Origin: Candidatus Eisenbergiella merdavium
GTDB lineage: Bacteria; Bacillota; Clostridia; Lachnospirales; Lachnospiraceae
Direction: 5' to 3'
Length of the DNA: 64,000 nt
NCBI GenBank assembly: GCA_019119595.1
Contig: DWWS01000006.1
Span: 113,849-177,848 of the forward strand
The translations under genes and the position numbers were made by a program. Below are positions 51,348-60,780 of the stretch, one piece after another; the stretch's first letter is position 1, and each line of letters starts with the position of its first letter. The notes below the pieces were generated by a model that made no database searches, was not told where the DNA came from, and saw nothing but the letters and a program-made list of their open reading frames with translations.

Positions 51348-52571
51348 ATGAAAAAATTTATCACGAAGGCAGCGCTGTCACTGGCGTTAGCTACCCTTTT
51401 GGGCGCGCTGGCGGCGGGCTGCGGCAGTGCTGAGACCGAAACGGAGGAAACGGCGCAGGAAAGCGCGGCGGAGACCGGGACGGAGACGGCTGCGGAGGCC
51501 GAAACGCAGGATTACGGCCCGGAGGCCTATCTGAACGGGATCAATGCGGCGGACTATGTGACGCTTGGAGAATATAAGGGGATCGAAGTGTCCGTGGATG
51601 CCGCAGTGGTAACGGACGAGTATCTGCAGAGCTATATCGATTATGTGCTGCAGAGCAACATGGTCAAGACCGAGATCACGGACAGGCCGGTGGAGGAGGG
51701 AGATATCGTCAACATCGACTATGAGGGAAAGATCGACGGCGTGGCCTTCGACGGAGGAACCGCACAGGGCTATGATCTGACCATCGGCTCCGGAACCTTC
51801 ATCGACGGCTTTGAGGATGGGCTGATCGGTGCGCAGAGCGGGGAAACGCTGGATGTGAACGTGACCTTCCCTGAGAATTACCAGGGAAAAGAGGTGGCCG
51901 GAAAGGATGCGGTATTTACCGTTACGGTGAACAGCATCAGTGTGGAATCCCTTCCTGAGCTGACGGATGAATTTGTTCAGGGGCTGGAGCTTGATGTGCA
52001 GACGGTGGAGGAATTCCGCCAGTACGCCTATGACCTGCTGATGGAGGAGGAACAGGCGACCCGTGACGCCAACGCCGAGGCCGCGGTGCTGGAGGCGGTG
52101 ATGGCCAATGCGCAGCTTCAGGATCCGCCGGAGGATATGACGAACCGTTATTACAGCCGGATGATCGACAATATGACCTACTACGCTTCCATATACGGCT
52201 ATGATCTGGAGTCCTTTCTGAGCATGCAGGGCATGAGCGAGGATTCCGTCCGCGAATCCTCTGCGGACGCGGGCCGTGAGATCATCACCATGCAGGCGAT
52301 CGCAGATGCGGAAGGACTTCAGGTGACGGATGAGGAGCTGGATGCGGAGATCGAAAGCAACGCGGCAAGCCTTGGCTATGAGGATGCGGAGGAATACCGC
52401 GCGTCCCTGGACGTGGAGGGCTACCGCGAATATATGATGTCGGAAAAGGTGCTGGCCTTCCTTCTGGACAACGCGGTCGTGACGGACAACGAGCCGGAGA
52501 CCGCCGCAGAAGCCGCGGGGACGGAAAGCGCGGAAACAGAAACAGCTGAAACGGAAAGCACGGAACCGTAA
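51348..52571 (+). CDS. lipoprotein trigger-factor-like FKBP-type foldase
   Basis: A 407-residue secreted lipoprotein. Signal peptide with lipobox ALAAGC (Cys25), a Glu/Thr/Ala-rich linker (about 26-55), an FKBP-type prolyl isomerase domain (about 100-200; GDIVNIDYEGKIDGVAFDGGTA, FIDGFEDGLIGAQSGE) and a trigger-factor C-terminal helical domain (about 200-385). A second low-complexity Ala/Glu/Thr tail closes it. It lacks the ribosome-binding N-terminal domain of cytosolic Tig, so it probably folds exported proteins at the membrane. Confidence 0.9.
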   Translation: MKKFITKAALSLALATLLGALAAGCGSAETETEETAQESAAETGTETAAEAETQDYGPEAYLNGINAADYVTLGEYKGIEVSVDAAVVTDEYLQSYIDYVLQSNMVKTEITDRPVEEGDIVNIDYEGKIDGVAFDGGTAQGYDLTIGSGTFIDGFEDGLIGAQSGETLDVNVTFPENYQGKEVAGKDAVFTVTVNSISVESLPELTDEFVQGLELDVQTVEEFRQYAYDLLMEEEQATRDANAEAAVLEAVMANAQLQDPPEDMTNRYYSRMIDNMTYYASIYGYDLESFLSMQGMSEDSVRESSADAGREIITMQAIADAEGLQVTDEELDAEIESNAASLGYEDAEEYRASLDVEGYREYMMSEKVLAFLLDNAVVTDNEPETAAEAAGTESAETETAETESTEP

Positions 52572-52614
52572 AAAAAGCCGAGCCGTAAAAACGGGCCGCC
52601 GCGCCGGAAACGGG

Positions 52615-52644
52615 GCCAAACAGCATGGAGCCGTGCTGTTTGGC
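52615..52644 (+). terminator. perfect hairpin between foldase and asnS genes
   Basis: An 11-bp perfect stem (GCCAAACAGCA/TGCTGTTTGGC, eight-base loop) without a T-run. It may be a weak terminator or part of the asnS leader. Confidence 0.45.
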
Positions 52645-52703
52645 AGAACAGGCCTGAGGATAACGGACAGATGATAGAATGAATGGAAAAGAGGAAGAGT
52701 GAG

Positions 52704-54095
52704 ATGGAACTGACAAGCATCAGAGAATTATTCAGAGAAAAATCAGAATACGCAGGGAAACAGGTGACGGTCGGCGGCTGGGTGAGGAGCAACCGGGACT
52801 CCAAGACCTTCGGCTTCCTGGTGGTCAACGACGGCAGCTTTTTTGAGCCGCTTCAGGTGGTTTATTCCGATCAGCTTGCCGATTTTGCTTCGATCGCGAA
52901 GATCGGTGTGGGCGCTGCGGTGGTCGTGACCGGAACCATCGTGGAGACGCCCGGCGCGAAGCAGCCGTTTGAGATGCAGGCGCAGGAGGTTCTGGTGGAG
53001 GGCGCTTCCCCGTCCGATTACCCGCTTCAGAAGAAGCGCCACAGCTTTGAGTATCTGCGCACCATTTCCCACCTGCGCGCGAGAACCAATACCTTCCAGG
53101 CCGTGTTCCGCGTCCGCTCCCTCGCGGCGTATGCCATCCACCGCTTTTTCCAGGAAAAGGGCTTTGTTTACGTGCATACGCCCCTGATCACGGGAAGCGA
53201 CTGCGAGGGAGCGGGCGAAATGTTCCAGGTGACCACCCTGGATCTGGAAAACGTGCCAAGGACCCAGGAGGGAAAGGTGGATTACAGTCAGGACTTCTTC
53301 GGAAAGCCCACCAACCTGACGGTGAGCGGACAGCTTGACGCGGAGGCCTATGCCTTTGCCTTCCGCAACGTCTATACCTTCGGCCCCACCTTCCGTGCGG
53401 AAAATTCCAACACCACCCGCCATGCGGCGGAATTCTGGATGATCGAGCCTGAGATGTGCTTCGCGGATCTGAAGGACGACATGATCCTTGCGGAAAGCAT
53501 GCTGAAATACGTCATCCGCTATGTGCTGGAGAATGCGCCGGAGGAGATGGCATTTTTCAATCAGTTTGTGGACAAGGGCCTGATCGACAGGCTGCAGCAC
53601 GTGCTTTCCTCTGAATTCGGCCATGTGACCTATACCGAGGCCATCGAGATCCTGGAGAAGCACAACGATGAGTTTGAATACAAGGTTCACTGGGGAAGCG
53701 ACCTGCAGACGGAGCATGAGAGATTCCTGACGGAAAAGGAATTCAAGCGCCCTGTTTTCGTGACGGATTATCCGAAGGAGATCAAGGCCTTCTATATGAA
53801 GCTGAACGAGGATGGAAAGACCGTGGCGGCCATGGACTGTCTGGTTCCCGGCATCGGGGAGATCATCGGCGGAAGCCAGAGAGAGGACAAGCTGGAACTT
53901 CTGGAAAAGAGGATGGATGAGCTTGGTCTGAAAAAAGAGGACTATGAGTTTTATCTGGATTTAAGACGCTACGGCTCCGCGCGCCACGCGGGCTTCGGCC
54001 TCGGCTTCGAGCGCTGTGTCATGTATCTGACCGGAATGGGAAACATCAGGGACGTGATCCCGTTCCCGAGAACCGTTAAGAACTGCGAGCTGTAA
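52704..54095 (+). CDS. asnS: asparaginyl-tRNA synthetase
   Basis: A 463-residue class IIb synthetase charging tRNA-Asn. OB-fold anticodon domain (about 10-105; [25 protein letters not shown]) and catalytic domain (about 110-463) with motif 2 ([25 protein letters not shown]) and motif 3 ([15 protein letters not shown]). ATG 52704 follows AGAGGAAGAG; an ATG at 52683 is an in-frame alternative. Housekeeping gene, about 130 bp after the foldase gene. Confidence 0.97.
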   Translation: MELTSIRELFREKSEYAGKQVTVGGWVRSNRDSKTFGFLVVNDGSFFEPLQVVYSDQLADFASIAKIGVGAAVVVTGTIVETPGAKQPFEMQAQEVLVEGASPSDYPLQKKRHSFEYLRTISHLRARTNTFQAVFRVRSLAAYAIHRFFQEKGFVYVHTPLITGSDCEGAGEMFQVTTLDLENVPRTQEGKVDYSQDFFGKPTNLTVSGQLDAEAYAFAFRNVYTFGPTFRAENSNTTRHAAEFWMIEPEMCFADLKDDMILAESMLKYVIRYVLENAPEEMAFFNQFVDKGLIDRLQHVLSSEFGHVTYTEAIEILEKHNDEFEYKVHWGSDLQTEHERFLTEKEFKRPVFVTDYPKEIKAFYMKLNEDGKTVAAMDCLVPGIGEIIGGSQREDKLELLEKRMDELGLKKEDYEFYLDLRRYGSARHAGFGLGFERCVMYLTGMGNIRDVIPFPRTVKNCEL

Positions 54096-54145
54096 AACCT
54101 CAGGATGGGACCTGACAGATTTTGTGACAAAAGAAGGGGCAGGAT

Positions 54146-55480
54146 ATGCGAAAGAAACTTTTCAGTCTGTTTTTGATGCTCATGGTGGCGTTTTCATCGG
54201 TTCAGCCGGTGTCGGCCACCAGCAGCAGCGAGCTGAAAAAGCAGAGGGAAGAAAAGGAAAGCCAGAAGAACAGCACCCAGAACGAGCTGGATGCCATAAA
54301 CGATCAGATGAACGACCTGTCCGGGGAAAAGGAAGAGGTGGACGCCCAGATCAGAGAGATGACGGCCCAGATCGCCGAGATCATGGTCAGCGTTGAGCTG
54401 ATGGAGGAGGAGATCGCCGACACCGAGGTGCAGATCGGCCAGGCCCAGGAGGATTACGACGCGGCAAAGGCGAAGGAGGAACGGCAGTACACCGCCATGA
54501 AGAAGCGGATCCAGTACCTTTATGAAAAGGGGGAAAACAGCTACCTCCAGATCCTTCTGGAGGCGAAGAGCTGGGGGGATCTGCTCAATAAGGCGGAGTA
54601 CGTGCAGGAAATCTACACCTATGACCGGAAAATGCTGGACGATTACGCGGCCACCGTACAGGAGGTTGCGGATCTGAAGGAATCCCTTGAGATCAAAAAA
54701 TCCGACCTTGAGGCGTCGCACTATGAGCTGGAGCAGGAGGAGGCCTCCCTTCAGGAATCCTTAGATGAGCAGAAGGCCATTTCCGCGGATTATGAAGCGG
54801 ATCTTGCCAGAGCCCAGCAGCAGGCCGCCGCCTATAAGGAAAAGATCCAGAAGCAGAACGAGGAGATCAAACAGCTCGCCGCTGCGGAGGAATCCAAGCG
54901 GGCGGAGGAGGAAGAGGCGAAGCGCAGGGCGGAGGAGGAAAGCCGCAGGGCGGAGGAAAGCCGGAAAGCAGAGGAGAGCCGGAAAGCAGAGGAAAGCAGA
55001 AAAGCGGAGGAGGAAAGGCAGAAAGCGGATGCCTCATCCAAGTCCTCCGAGTCGGAATCACAGAAGGCGTCGGAATCCCAAAGCTCCTCAGCCTCATCCG
55101 CCGCAAGCCCCGCGGCAGCATCCTCCGGCGGCTCGGCAAAGGGCAGTGAGGTGGCTAATTTTGCCTGCCAGTTTGTGGGCAATCCCTATGTGCCCGGCGG
55201 AACCAGCCTGACGGAGGGAGCGGACTGCTCCGGCTTTACCCAGTCCGTTTATAAGGCGTTTGGCTACAGCATTCCCCGTACTTCCTCGGAGCAGAGAAGC
55301 GCGGGAAGGGAGGTTTCCTATGCGGAGGCCCAGCCGGGAGATCTGATCTGCTATGCGGGCCATGTTGCCATTTATCTGGGAAATGGCAGGATCGTCCACG
55401 CCAGCAGCGTCAAAACGGGCATCAAATACGGAACAGCGACCTACAAGACCATTTTATCGGTGAGGCGGATCGTGGGATAG
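54146..55480 (+). CDS. NlpC/P60 peptidoglycan endopeptidase with coiled-coil
   Basis: A 444-residue secreted cell-wall hydrolase. Signal peptide (about 1-27), a long PcsB-like coiled coil (about 28-255), a Glu/Arg/Lys repeat tract (about 250-295, EESRKA units) and Ser/Ala linker, then the NlpC/P60 domain (about 335-444) with catalytic Cys361 in GADCSGF and His406 in AGHVAIYLG. It probably cuts stem peptides during division or remodelling, controlled through the coiled coil. The EESRKA tract expands easily but is common in this family. It is followed by a terminator. Confidence 0.93.
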   Translation: MRKKLFSLFLMLMVAFSSVQPVSATSSSELKKQREEKESQKNSTQNELDAINDQMNDLSGEKEEVDAQIREMTAQIAEIMVSVELMEEEIADTEVQIGQAQEDYDAAKAKEERQYTAMKKRIQYLYEKGENSYLQILLEAKSWGDLLNKAEYVQEIYTYDRKMLDDYAATVQEVADLKESLEIKKSDLEASHYELEQEEASLQESLDEQKAISADYEADLARAQQQAAAYKEKIQKQNEEIKQLAAAEESKRAEEEEAKRRAEEESRRAEESRKAEESRKAEESRKAEEERQKADASSKSSESESQKASESQSSSASSAASPAAASSGGSAKGSEVANFACQFVGNPYVPGGTSLTEGADCSGFTQSVYKAFGYSIPRTSSEQRSAGREVSYAEAQPGDLICYAGHVAIYLGNGRIVHASSVKTGIKYGTATYKTILSVRRIVG

Positions 55481-55513
55481 CTGCGGCGTCAGCGGCGAAC
55501 CTTCCTTTCAAGA

Positions 55514-55576
55514 CAAAAAAGGACTGCGGGAAACAGCGGAAATATCCTGGCTGTATCCGGACAGTCCTTATTTTTT
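55514..55576. terminator. bidirectional terminator
   Basis: AAGGACTG (55519-55526) pairs with CAGTCCTT (55562-55569), with an A-run before and a T-run after, between convergent genes. It can serve both strands. Confidence 0.7.
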
Positions 55577-55578
55577 AT

Positions 55579-56685
55579 TTAATCAAGAATTCCCTTCACC
55601 GGCTGGCGCGTCATTGCGGGACGGCGCTCGTAGGAGGTCGAAAGAGATACATAGCGTCCCTCCTGACTGCTTTTTTCAATGGCCGTCATGATCTCCAGAA
55701 CGTGAAGCGTCTGCTGTACGTCTGCGCGGGCGTCCCGGCCGGTGCGCAGGGCCTTCGCCATGTCGGCAAGCCCAAGCCCCCGGCTGTTTTCCGCGTAATC
55801 AAAGAGCAGGGGGATCTCGCGGAACTGCCCGTTTTCCGGACGCAGCAGCATGACGCTGCCGCCGAAGCCGTTGGGGTCTGGAACGCGCAGGGTGCCTTCG
55901 CTTCCGTAGATTTCCAGCTTATCCTGCCTGTCGTAATATACGTCAAAGGTGGTGGTGATGGTGCCGACCGCTCCGTTTTCAAACTGCAGGATACCGTTTA
56001 CATGGGTGGGAACCTCCACAGGGATCACTGTTCCGCATTTTGGCTCGCTGGTGATGACGCGCTCCTCAAAGCCTTTGGACGTCAGTCCGGTCAGCCCTTT
56101 CACGCCGCCCAGCAGATTCACCAGGGCGGTCAGATAGTATGGGCCCATATCCATCATGGGGCCGCCGCCGTGCTGGTAATAAAACTCCGGCGAGGGATGC
56201 CAGCTTTCATGGCCGCGGCAGATCATCTGTGCCGTGGCTCCGATGGGATGTCCGATGAAGCCGTCGTCGATGAGCTTTCTGCAGGTCTGGATGGCGGCAC
56301 CCAGGAAGGTATCCGGCGCGCCGCCAAGCATCAGCCCTCTTTCCCGGGCCAGCCTGGCCAGCTCTTTTCCCTCCTCAAAAGTGGCCGCAAGCGGCTTTTC
56401 GCTGTATACATGCTTGCCCGCCAGCAGGGCTGCCCTGGTGGTGTCGTAGTGCTCAAAGGGGCGGGTGAGGTTCAGGATGATCTCAATATCCTCATCCGAA
56501 AGCATTTCCTCCATGGAGGAATAGGTGCGCTCAATTCCGTATTCCTTCTGCGCCTGCTGCATCTTTTCCGGCACCAGATCATAGATGCCAAGCACCTGCG
56601 TTTCCTTAAAAAGCGAGGTCAGGTTTTTCAGGTAAATGCCGCTGATCGCTCCAAGCCCCAGGATTCCGATTCTTACTTTTTCCAT
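55579..56685 (-). CDS. Gfo/Idh/MocA-family oxidoreductase
   Basis: A 368-residue NAD(P)-dependent oxidoreductase: Rossmann domain (1-120) with RIGILGLGAISGIYLKN at the dinucleotide site and the EKP motif in VYSEKPLAATFEEG, then the C-terminal alpha/beta substrate domain. It probably acts on a sugar, inositol or related polyol in the cytoplasm. ATG 56685 follows GAGGAAAAG. It starts 32 bp after the ThuA-like gene, so the two form an operon, probably controlled by the divergent AraC gene. Confidence 0.92.
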   Translation of the reverse strand: MEKVRIGILGLGAISGIYLKNLTSLFKETQVLGIYDLVPEKMQQAQKEYGIERTYSSMEEMLSDEDIEIILNLTRPFEHYDTTRAALLAGKHVYSEKPLAATFEEGKELARLARERGLMLGGAPDTFLGAAIQTCRKLIDDGFIGHPIGATAQMICRGHESWHPSPEFYYQHGGGPMMDMGPYYLTALVNLLGGVKGLTGLTSKGFEERVITSEPKCGTVIPVEVPTHVNGILQFENGAVGTITTTFDVYYDRQDKLEIYGSEGTLRVPDPNGFGGSVMLLRPENGQFREIPLLFDYAENSRGLGLADMAKALRTGRDARADVQQTLHVLEIMTAIEKSSQEGRYVSLSTSYERRPAMTRQPVKGILD

Positions 56686-56717
56686 TCTTTTCCTCATTTC
56701 TGCGTTCTGCCTGGTTC

Positions 56718-57446
56718 CTAATACATCTTGGCCGTGTTCTCAAACCGCTCTGTGGTAAGTCCATGCTCTCTGGCGTAGCGTTTCCCCTCCGCCGCCCAGA
56801 GCATGCCCCGTTCCATGAGGATCTGCGCCTGAGGGGACTTTTCGAAAACATCGTCGTGATGGCCCAGGGAGTTGTAGAACACCCTTCCGTTTCCCCAGAA
56901 TTTGGTCCAGGCCACCGGCATATCCACCTCTTTGTTGGAAATGTGATAGTAGGGAACGACTGGGAAGCGTGTGGTGGCGAGCACTTCCACAGCAGGATCC
57001 ACATGCAGATAATACTGCTCGCTGCATACGGTGAAATCCTCAAGCCCCTCCACGATGGGACTTGAGCCCCTGCAGATGTTCACCCGGTAGCTCACCCCGT
57101 CTCCGCCGGGATGGCTCACCCACTGCCCGCCGGTCATAAATTGCCATTCCACATCCTCACGGAAGGCGTCGCACATGCCGCCGTGACAGCCCGCAAGCCC
57201 GGTGCCTGCGGCTACGGCCTTAACGATATTTTCCCGCGCCGTCTGTTCAATCGTTCCCATGGTCCAGCAGGGGATGATCAGATCCTGCGCCATCACAAGC
57301 TCCAGGTCCGAAAGCGCCTCCTGATCGTCATAAATGCGGCAGGAATAGCCGTGATCTTCCATGATCCGCGCAAAACGCTCCGAAACCTTCTGCGGCTCAT
57401 GGCCGTCCCAGCCTCCTCTGAAGATCAATACCCTTCCTTTTTCCAT
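56718..57446 (-). CDS. ThuA-like domain protein
   Basis: A 242-residue ThuA-like protein (class I glutamine-amidotransferase-like fold). RVLIFRGGWDGHEP opens the fold, GTGLAGCHGGMCDAF and WTKFWGNGRVFYNSLGHHDDVF are the two best-conserved blocks. ThuA proteins act in trehalose or other sugar catabolism, usually beside Gfo/Idh/MocA enzymes as here; the chemistry is not settled. ATG 57446 follows AAAGGAG; the open frame extends to 57521. Confidence 0.9.
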   Translation of the reverse strand: MEKGRVLIFRGGWDGHEPQKVSERFARIMEDHGYSCRIYDDQEALSDLELVMAQDLIIPCWTMGTIEQTARENIVKAVAAGTGLAGCHGGMCDAFREDVEWQFMTGGQWVSHPGGDGVSYRVNICRGSSPIVEGLEDFTVCSEQYYLHVDPAVEVLATTRFPVVPYYHISNKEVDMPVAWTKFWGNGRVFYNSLGHHDDVFEKSPQAQILMERGMLWAAEGKRYAREHGLTTERFENTAKMY

Positions 57447-57538
57447 ATCCTTCTCCTTTCCCGGGGCGGCCCGCCGGGGCCGCCTGACCTGCAGTGCGCA
57501 GCTTTGGATGCCGCGCTGCATTTTCCGCTTTCTGATGC

Positions 57539-57571
57539 TTGTATTATAGCAGGCAGAGCGGTATAATGATT
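57539..57571. promoter_or_regulatory. overlapping divergent promoters of ThuA operon and AraC gene
   Basis: On the plus strand TTGTAT (57539-57544) and a perfect TATAAT (57562-57567) are 17 bp apart, serving the AraC gene. On the minus strand a TATAAT (57548-57543) serves the ThuA gene. The two overlap face to face, so they should compete or be co-regulated. Confidence 0.6.
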
Positions 57572-57648
57572 GCCATATTAAAAAGAAAAGCGGCCATAAA
57601 TTGCTCTGTTAATGGACGAAAGCGGAAGGCTGCGGAAGGGAGAACGCG

Positions 57649-58449
57649 GTGAAGGAAGGAAAAAGCCCCTTTTATGAGAAGGCGGACAGGTATCTTCATG
57701 TGGGAATTTCGGAAAACATGGTGTTTCCGGTTCACCTGCACGAGGAGGCTGAGATCCTATACTGTCTGGAAGGAAGCCTTCAGGTGACGGTGATGGATCA
57801 GACAAAAGAGGTGGAGGCGGGCGGCTGCGCCCTGATCTTTCCCGGACAGATACACGGATATCTGACGAAAGAGCACAGCCGGAGCCTGATGATGATTTTT
57901 TCTCCCGCGGCAGCAGGCTCCTATGGAAGAATGCTGCAGAAAAGCTGCCCGGAAGCCCCCTTTGTGAAAAAGGAGGAGATCCCGCGGGATGCGCGGATCG
58001 CGCTTGAGTGCCTGTGCGAGCTTCCGGTCAGAGAGAACGGGGAGCTGCGCGCGGCCTGGCTCATGGTCCTTCTGGCCTCCCTCCTTCCAGGGCTTCCCAT
58101 GCGGGAGAATACGGGGCCGGAAAGCACGGACCTGACCTGGCGCCTGATCCAGTATATCGGGGAGCATTTTCAGGAGCCGCTGAGCCTGGAGGGTCTGGCA
58201 AGGGAGCTTCACGTGAACAAATTCTACCTGTCCCATACCTTTTCCCGGAAGCTGCAGATGAATTTCCGGGAGTATCTGAACCACATCCGGCTGGATCATG
58301 CCAGAAGGCTGATCCGTTCTACCAGCCGCCCGATGACCGAGATCTGGGCGGAGGCAGGCTTTGAAAGCCAGAGAAGCTTCAACCGGGTGTTCCGGGAGGT
58401 GGAAGGCATGACGCCGGGACAATATAGGAAGGCGCCGGACGGCAGATGA
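57649..58449 (+). CDS. AraC-family transcriptional regulator with cupin domain
   Basis: A 266-residue regulator: N-terminal cupin (about 15-95; FPVHLHEEAEILYCLEGSLQV, FPGQIHGY) for a small ligand, and AraC DNA-binding domain (about 165-262) with LEGLARELHVNKFYLSHTFSRK and EIWAEAGFESQRSFNRVFRE. GTG start at 57649 with GGGAG seven bases upstream; no ATG fits. Divergent from ThuA/oxidoreductase, so these are its likely targets. Confidence 0.92.
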   Translation: MKEGKSPFYEKADRYLHVGISENMVFPVHLHEEAEILYCLEGSLQVTVMDQTKEVEAGGCALIFPGQIHGYLTKEHSRSLMMIFSPAAAGSYGRMLQKSCPEAPFVKKEEIPRDARIALECLCELPVRENGELRAAWLMVLLASLLPGLPMRENTGPESTDLTWRLIQYIGEHFQEPLSLEGLARELHVNKFYLSHTFSRKLQMNFREYLNHIRLDHARRLIRSTSRPMTEIWAEAGFESQRSFNRVFREVEGMTPGQYRKAPDGR

Positions 58450-58468
58450 GGCTGTCTGAAATGAGAAA

Positions 58469-58718
58469 TCAGTTTTCTGAAATTTCAACCATAAATTGTT
58501 CTATCAGCTTATAGACGTTTGAGAATGGGTTCATGTCCTTGATATTTGAAAGGATACTTTTTCCTTCATCGGAATACCGTTGTTCCAGAGTCCTTGCATT
58601 GTCGATGGCTTTTACGATATTGCCGTTTTGAATGATCTCACGGGTTTTTCCCTTATGGCCTTTAGAATATGTACCATGTAAATGAGACGACAGGCGACGG
58701 TAACATTGTTCTGCCCAT
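58469..58718 (-). pseudogene. RloB-like remnant
   Basis: An ATG (58718-58716) directly follows the stop of the upstream ATPase remnant, but the continuing RloB-like sequence is out of frame with it. About 60 C-terminal residues remain (YSKGHKGK ... NPFSNVYKLIEQF), a pattern seen at the end of RloB-type proteins of about 200 residues. The N-terminal two-thirds are gone. Partner of the neighbouring ATPase remnant. The RloB match is from recognition of the tail only. Confidence 0.55.
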
Positions 58719-59500
58719 TTATTCACCATCCATAATATCATCATAGCGAAATACAGGAATAGCCCCATACTTGCCTTGAAGATAATCTTTATTAAAAGTG
58801 GCATCCTCGCGTATTTTCAGGTCGGAAAGAGCATATAAGCTGGATTCGCCCCGTTCATTTTTATCCACAAATACCACCTCATCACGCCGAAACTGATTGT
58901 TGTTGAGCAGCGAAATATCATGAGTAGTAAAGATTAGCTGTGCCTTTTTGTTTTGATCGGAACAGAAAATATCAACGATCAGTTTTGTCAGCAGTGGGTG
59001 CCTGTAGATTCCTGACGCAGATCGAAACATTTTTCTCCAACTGTATTTCCTGATTCATCATAGATATCGTGTACGGTACGGATTAGTTTCTCTTTCTTTT
59101 TTTTACCGGAGCGCTCGTCTAAAATCATTTCTTCCTGCACATCCAGGCGTTTGATTCCGACATCGACTAAACGAAGATAATGTTCCACTCTTTTTCTGTA
59201 TGCCTTATTACTGACAAGCTTTTGGGAGAGGCCGACCATTCCGGCCAGTCCCTTTACCGTGGATTCAAAAAGAATTTCAGTAAATACATTGTATTCCCTG
59301 CTGAAGAAATCGACAAAATCTTCGAGTATTTCTTTTCTGGCCTCATCTTCAAGAAAATATTCAAGTACGGCAATATAAAGTCTTTCCGCGGGCAGCTTTT
59401 TATAAGCGCCCAGCATTCTTTGGTATTTGCTTCCGAAAGAAAGCTCCGTGCCGGTTCGTTCAAAACCCTTTTTATCATTTACCTTAAACATTAACAGCAT
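58719..59500 (-). pseudogene. AAA-family ATPase (RloA/COG1106-like), deleted and frameshifted
   Basis: ATG 59500 follows GGAGG. The protein begins MLLMFKVN like COG1106 ATPases but jumps straight into a later region, so the P-loop is missing. After ESTGTHC a stop at 58988 follows. In the next frame the sequence resumes as HPLLTKLIVDIFCSD and LIFTTHDISLL and ends RRDEVVFVDKNE ... KYGAIPVF, the family C-terminus. The Walker B region between ESTG and HPLLTK is also lost. At least two deletions and a frameshift show this defence-type ATPase is dead. The locus is more AT-rich than its surroundings. Confidence 0.75.
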
Positions 59501-59680
59501 AGTTCTTACCTCCGAAACCGAATTCATAAAAAAGATGCATTAAAGTTTTAAAATAGTCGCAATAAAATCAAGACACTGTGAAAAATGTCCAATTTTGGCC
59601 TTGCCAAGGCCTTGATGAAATTGAAAAATATAACATTTGCACAAAACGGAGAAGAAGTAGGAAAAAATTTATACAAAATG

Positions 59681-59708
59681 TTGACAGGGGGGGGGTTAGG
59701 CTTATAAT
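59681..59708 (+). promoter_or_regulatory. consensus promoter with G9 tract in the spacer
   Basis: A perfect TTGACA (59681-59686) and perfect TATAAT (59703-59708) are 16 bp apart. Nine consecutive G (59687-59695) start the spacer. Loss or gain of G by slippage would change the spacing. It reads into the importer operon. A 7-bp palindrome GGCCTTG-C-CAAGGCC (59597-59611) lies upstream as a possible operator. Confidence 0.85.
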
Positions 59709-59719
59709 CACACTATGAA

Positions 59720-59770
59720 AGCGGATTCAAAAACAGAATCTGCTAAAATCGTGGCCGGATATTTGTCCGG
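59720..59770 (+). promoter_or_regulatory. two hairpins in the importer leader
   Basis: AGCGGATTC/GAATCTGCT (one G-U pair) and CCGGA/TCCGG lie between the promoter and the first gene's ribosome site. They could protect the transcript or attenuate it. Confidence 0.4.
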
Positions 59771-59797
59771 TTTGTCTAACGGAACAGGAGGGAAAAA

Positions 59798-60763
59798 GTG
59801 AAAAAAGGAAAAAGTAAAGCTGCGACAGCGGTGGTCGCGGCGCCTCCGAAGAGAGGGTTTATCGCAAATGTCGTCCGCTATCGGGTACTGCTTCTGATGT
59901 GCCTTCCGGCAATCCTGTTTTTCTTCTTTATCAGCTATGTGCCGCTTCCGGGTATCTGGATTGCATTTGTAGATTACAATGTCCGGGATGGTATTTTTGG
60001 GAGCGAATTTGTAGGAATGAGAAACTTTGAGTTTCTGGCATCCTCCGGAAAGCTCTGGAGCCTGACGAAGAATACGATCCTGTACAATCTGGCATTCATT
60101 TTGCTGGGTAATTTCCTTGCAGTATTCATTGCGATTCTGCTTAATGAAATGCAGAGCAGATTGTTCAAAAAGGTATCTCAGACACTGATGTTTCTGCCTT
60201 ACTTCATTTCACAGGTACTGGTCGGCATTCTGGTTTACAACATGCTGAACTACGATACAGGTTTTGTCAACGGGATCCTGGAAAATATGGGATTGGAAAG
60301 ATGGCAGCCTTATGCTGATCCAAAGGTCTGGCCGGCGATTTTGATCGTCGTATATCTATGGCAGCAGACCGGATACAATTCAGTGGTTTACTTCGCTTCC
60401 ATTATGGGAATCGATATGGAGATGATCGAAGCGGCCAAGGTGGACGGTGCCAACGGCTTCCAGAGAATACGCTATATCCTGCTTCCCAGTCTGAAGCCTA
60501 CGATTATCATCCTGCTGCTTTTCGCGCTTGGCGGAATCGTAAAGGGTAATTTCGGACTGTTCTACAACATCATTGGAACCAACACACTGCTGTACAACAC
60601 GACGGATATCATTGAAACTTATGTATACCGTGCGACGATGGCGGAATTCAACTTCTCCACTGCATCCGCAGTAGGATTTTATCAGTCGATTATCGGCTTT
60701 GTGATCGTTATGGTTGTGAACTTTATTGTTAAGAAGATAGAACCGGATTATTCCCTGTTCTAA
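59798..60763 (+). CDS. carbohydrate ABC transporter permease (LplB type)
   Basis: A 321-residue permease with about six helices, paralogous to the one at 3.3 kb. VPLPGIWIAFVDYNVRDGIFG and the ATPase-contact loop EAAKVDGANGFQRIRYI are present, and it ends KKIEPDYSLF. GTG start at 59798 with GGAGGG five bases upstream. First gene of the operon read from the G9 promoter, so its expression should follow any phase switching. Confidence 0.93.
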   Translation: MKKGKSKAATAVVAAPPKRGFIANVVRYRVLLLMCLPAILFFFFISYVPLPGIWIAFVDYNVRDGIFGSEFVGMRNFEFLASSGKLWSLTKNTILYNLAFILLGNFLAVFIAILLNEMQSRLFKKVSQTLMFLPYFISQVLVGILVYNMLNYDTGFVNGILENMGLERWQPYADPKVWPAILIVVYLWQQTGYNSVVYFASIMGIDMEMIEAAKVDGANGFQRIRYILLPSLKPTIIILLLFALGGIVKGNFGLFYNIIGTNTLLYNTTDIIETYVYRATMAEFNFSTASAVGFYQSIIGFVIVMVVNFIVKKIEPDYSLF

Positions 60764-60780
60764 GAAAGGTTGGAAGCGAA

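Noticed and set aside
54880..55030. EESRKA repeat tract in the NlpC/P60 protein counted among the unusual insertions
   Set aside because: Charged coiled-coil repeats of this type are common in PcsB/P60-like cell-wall hydrolases, so it is not good evidence for the general insertion pattern.
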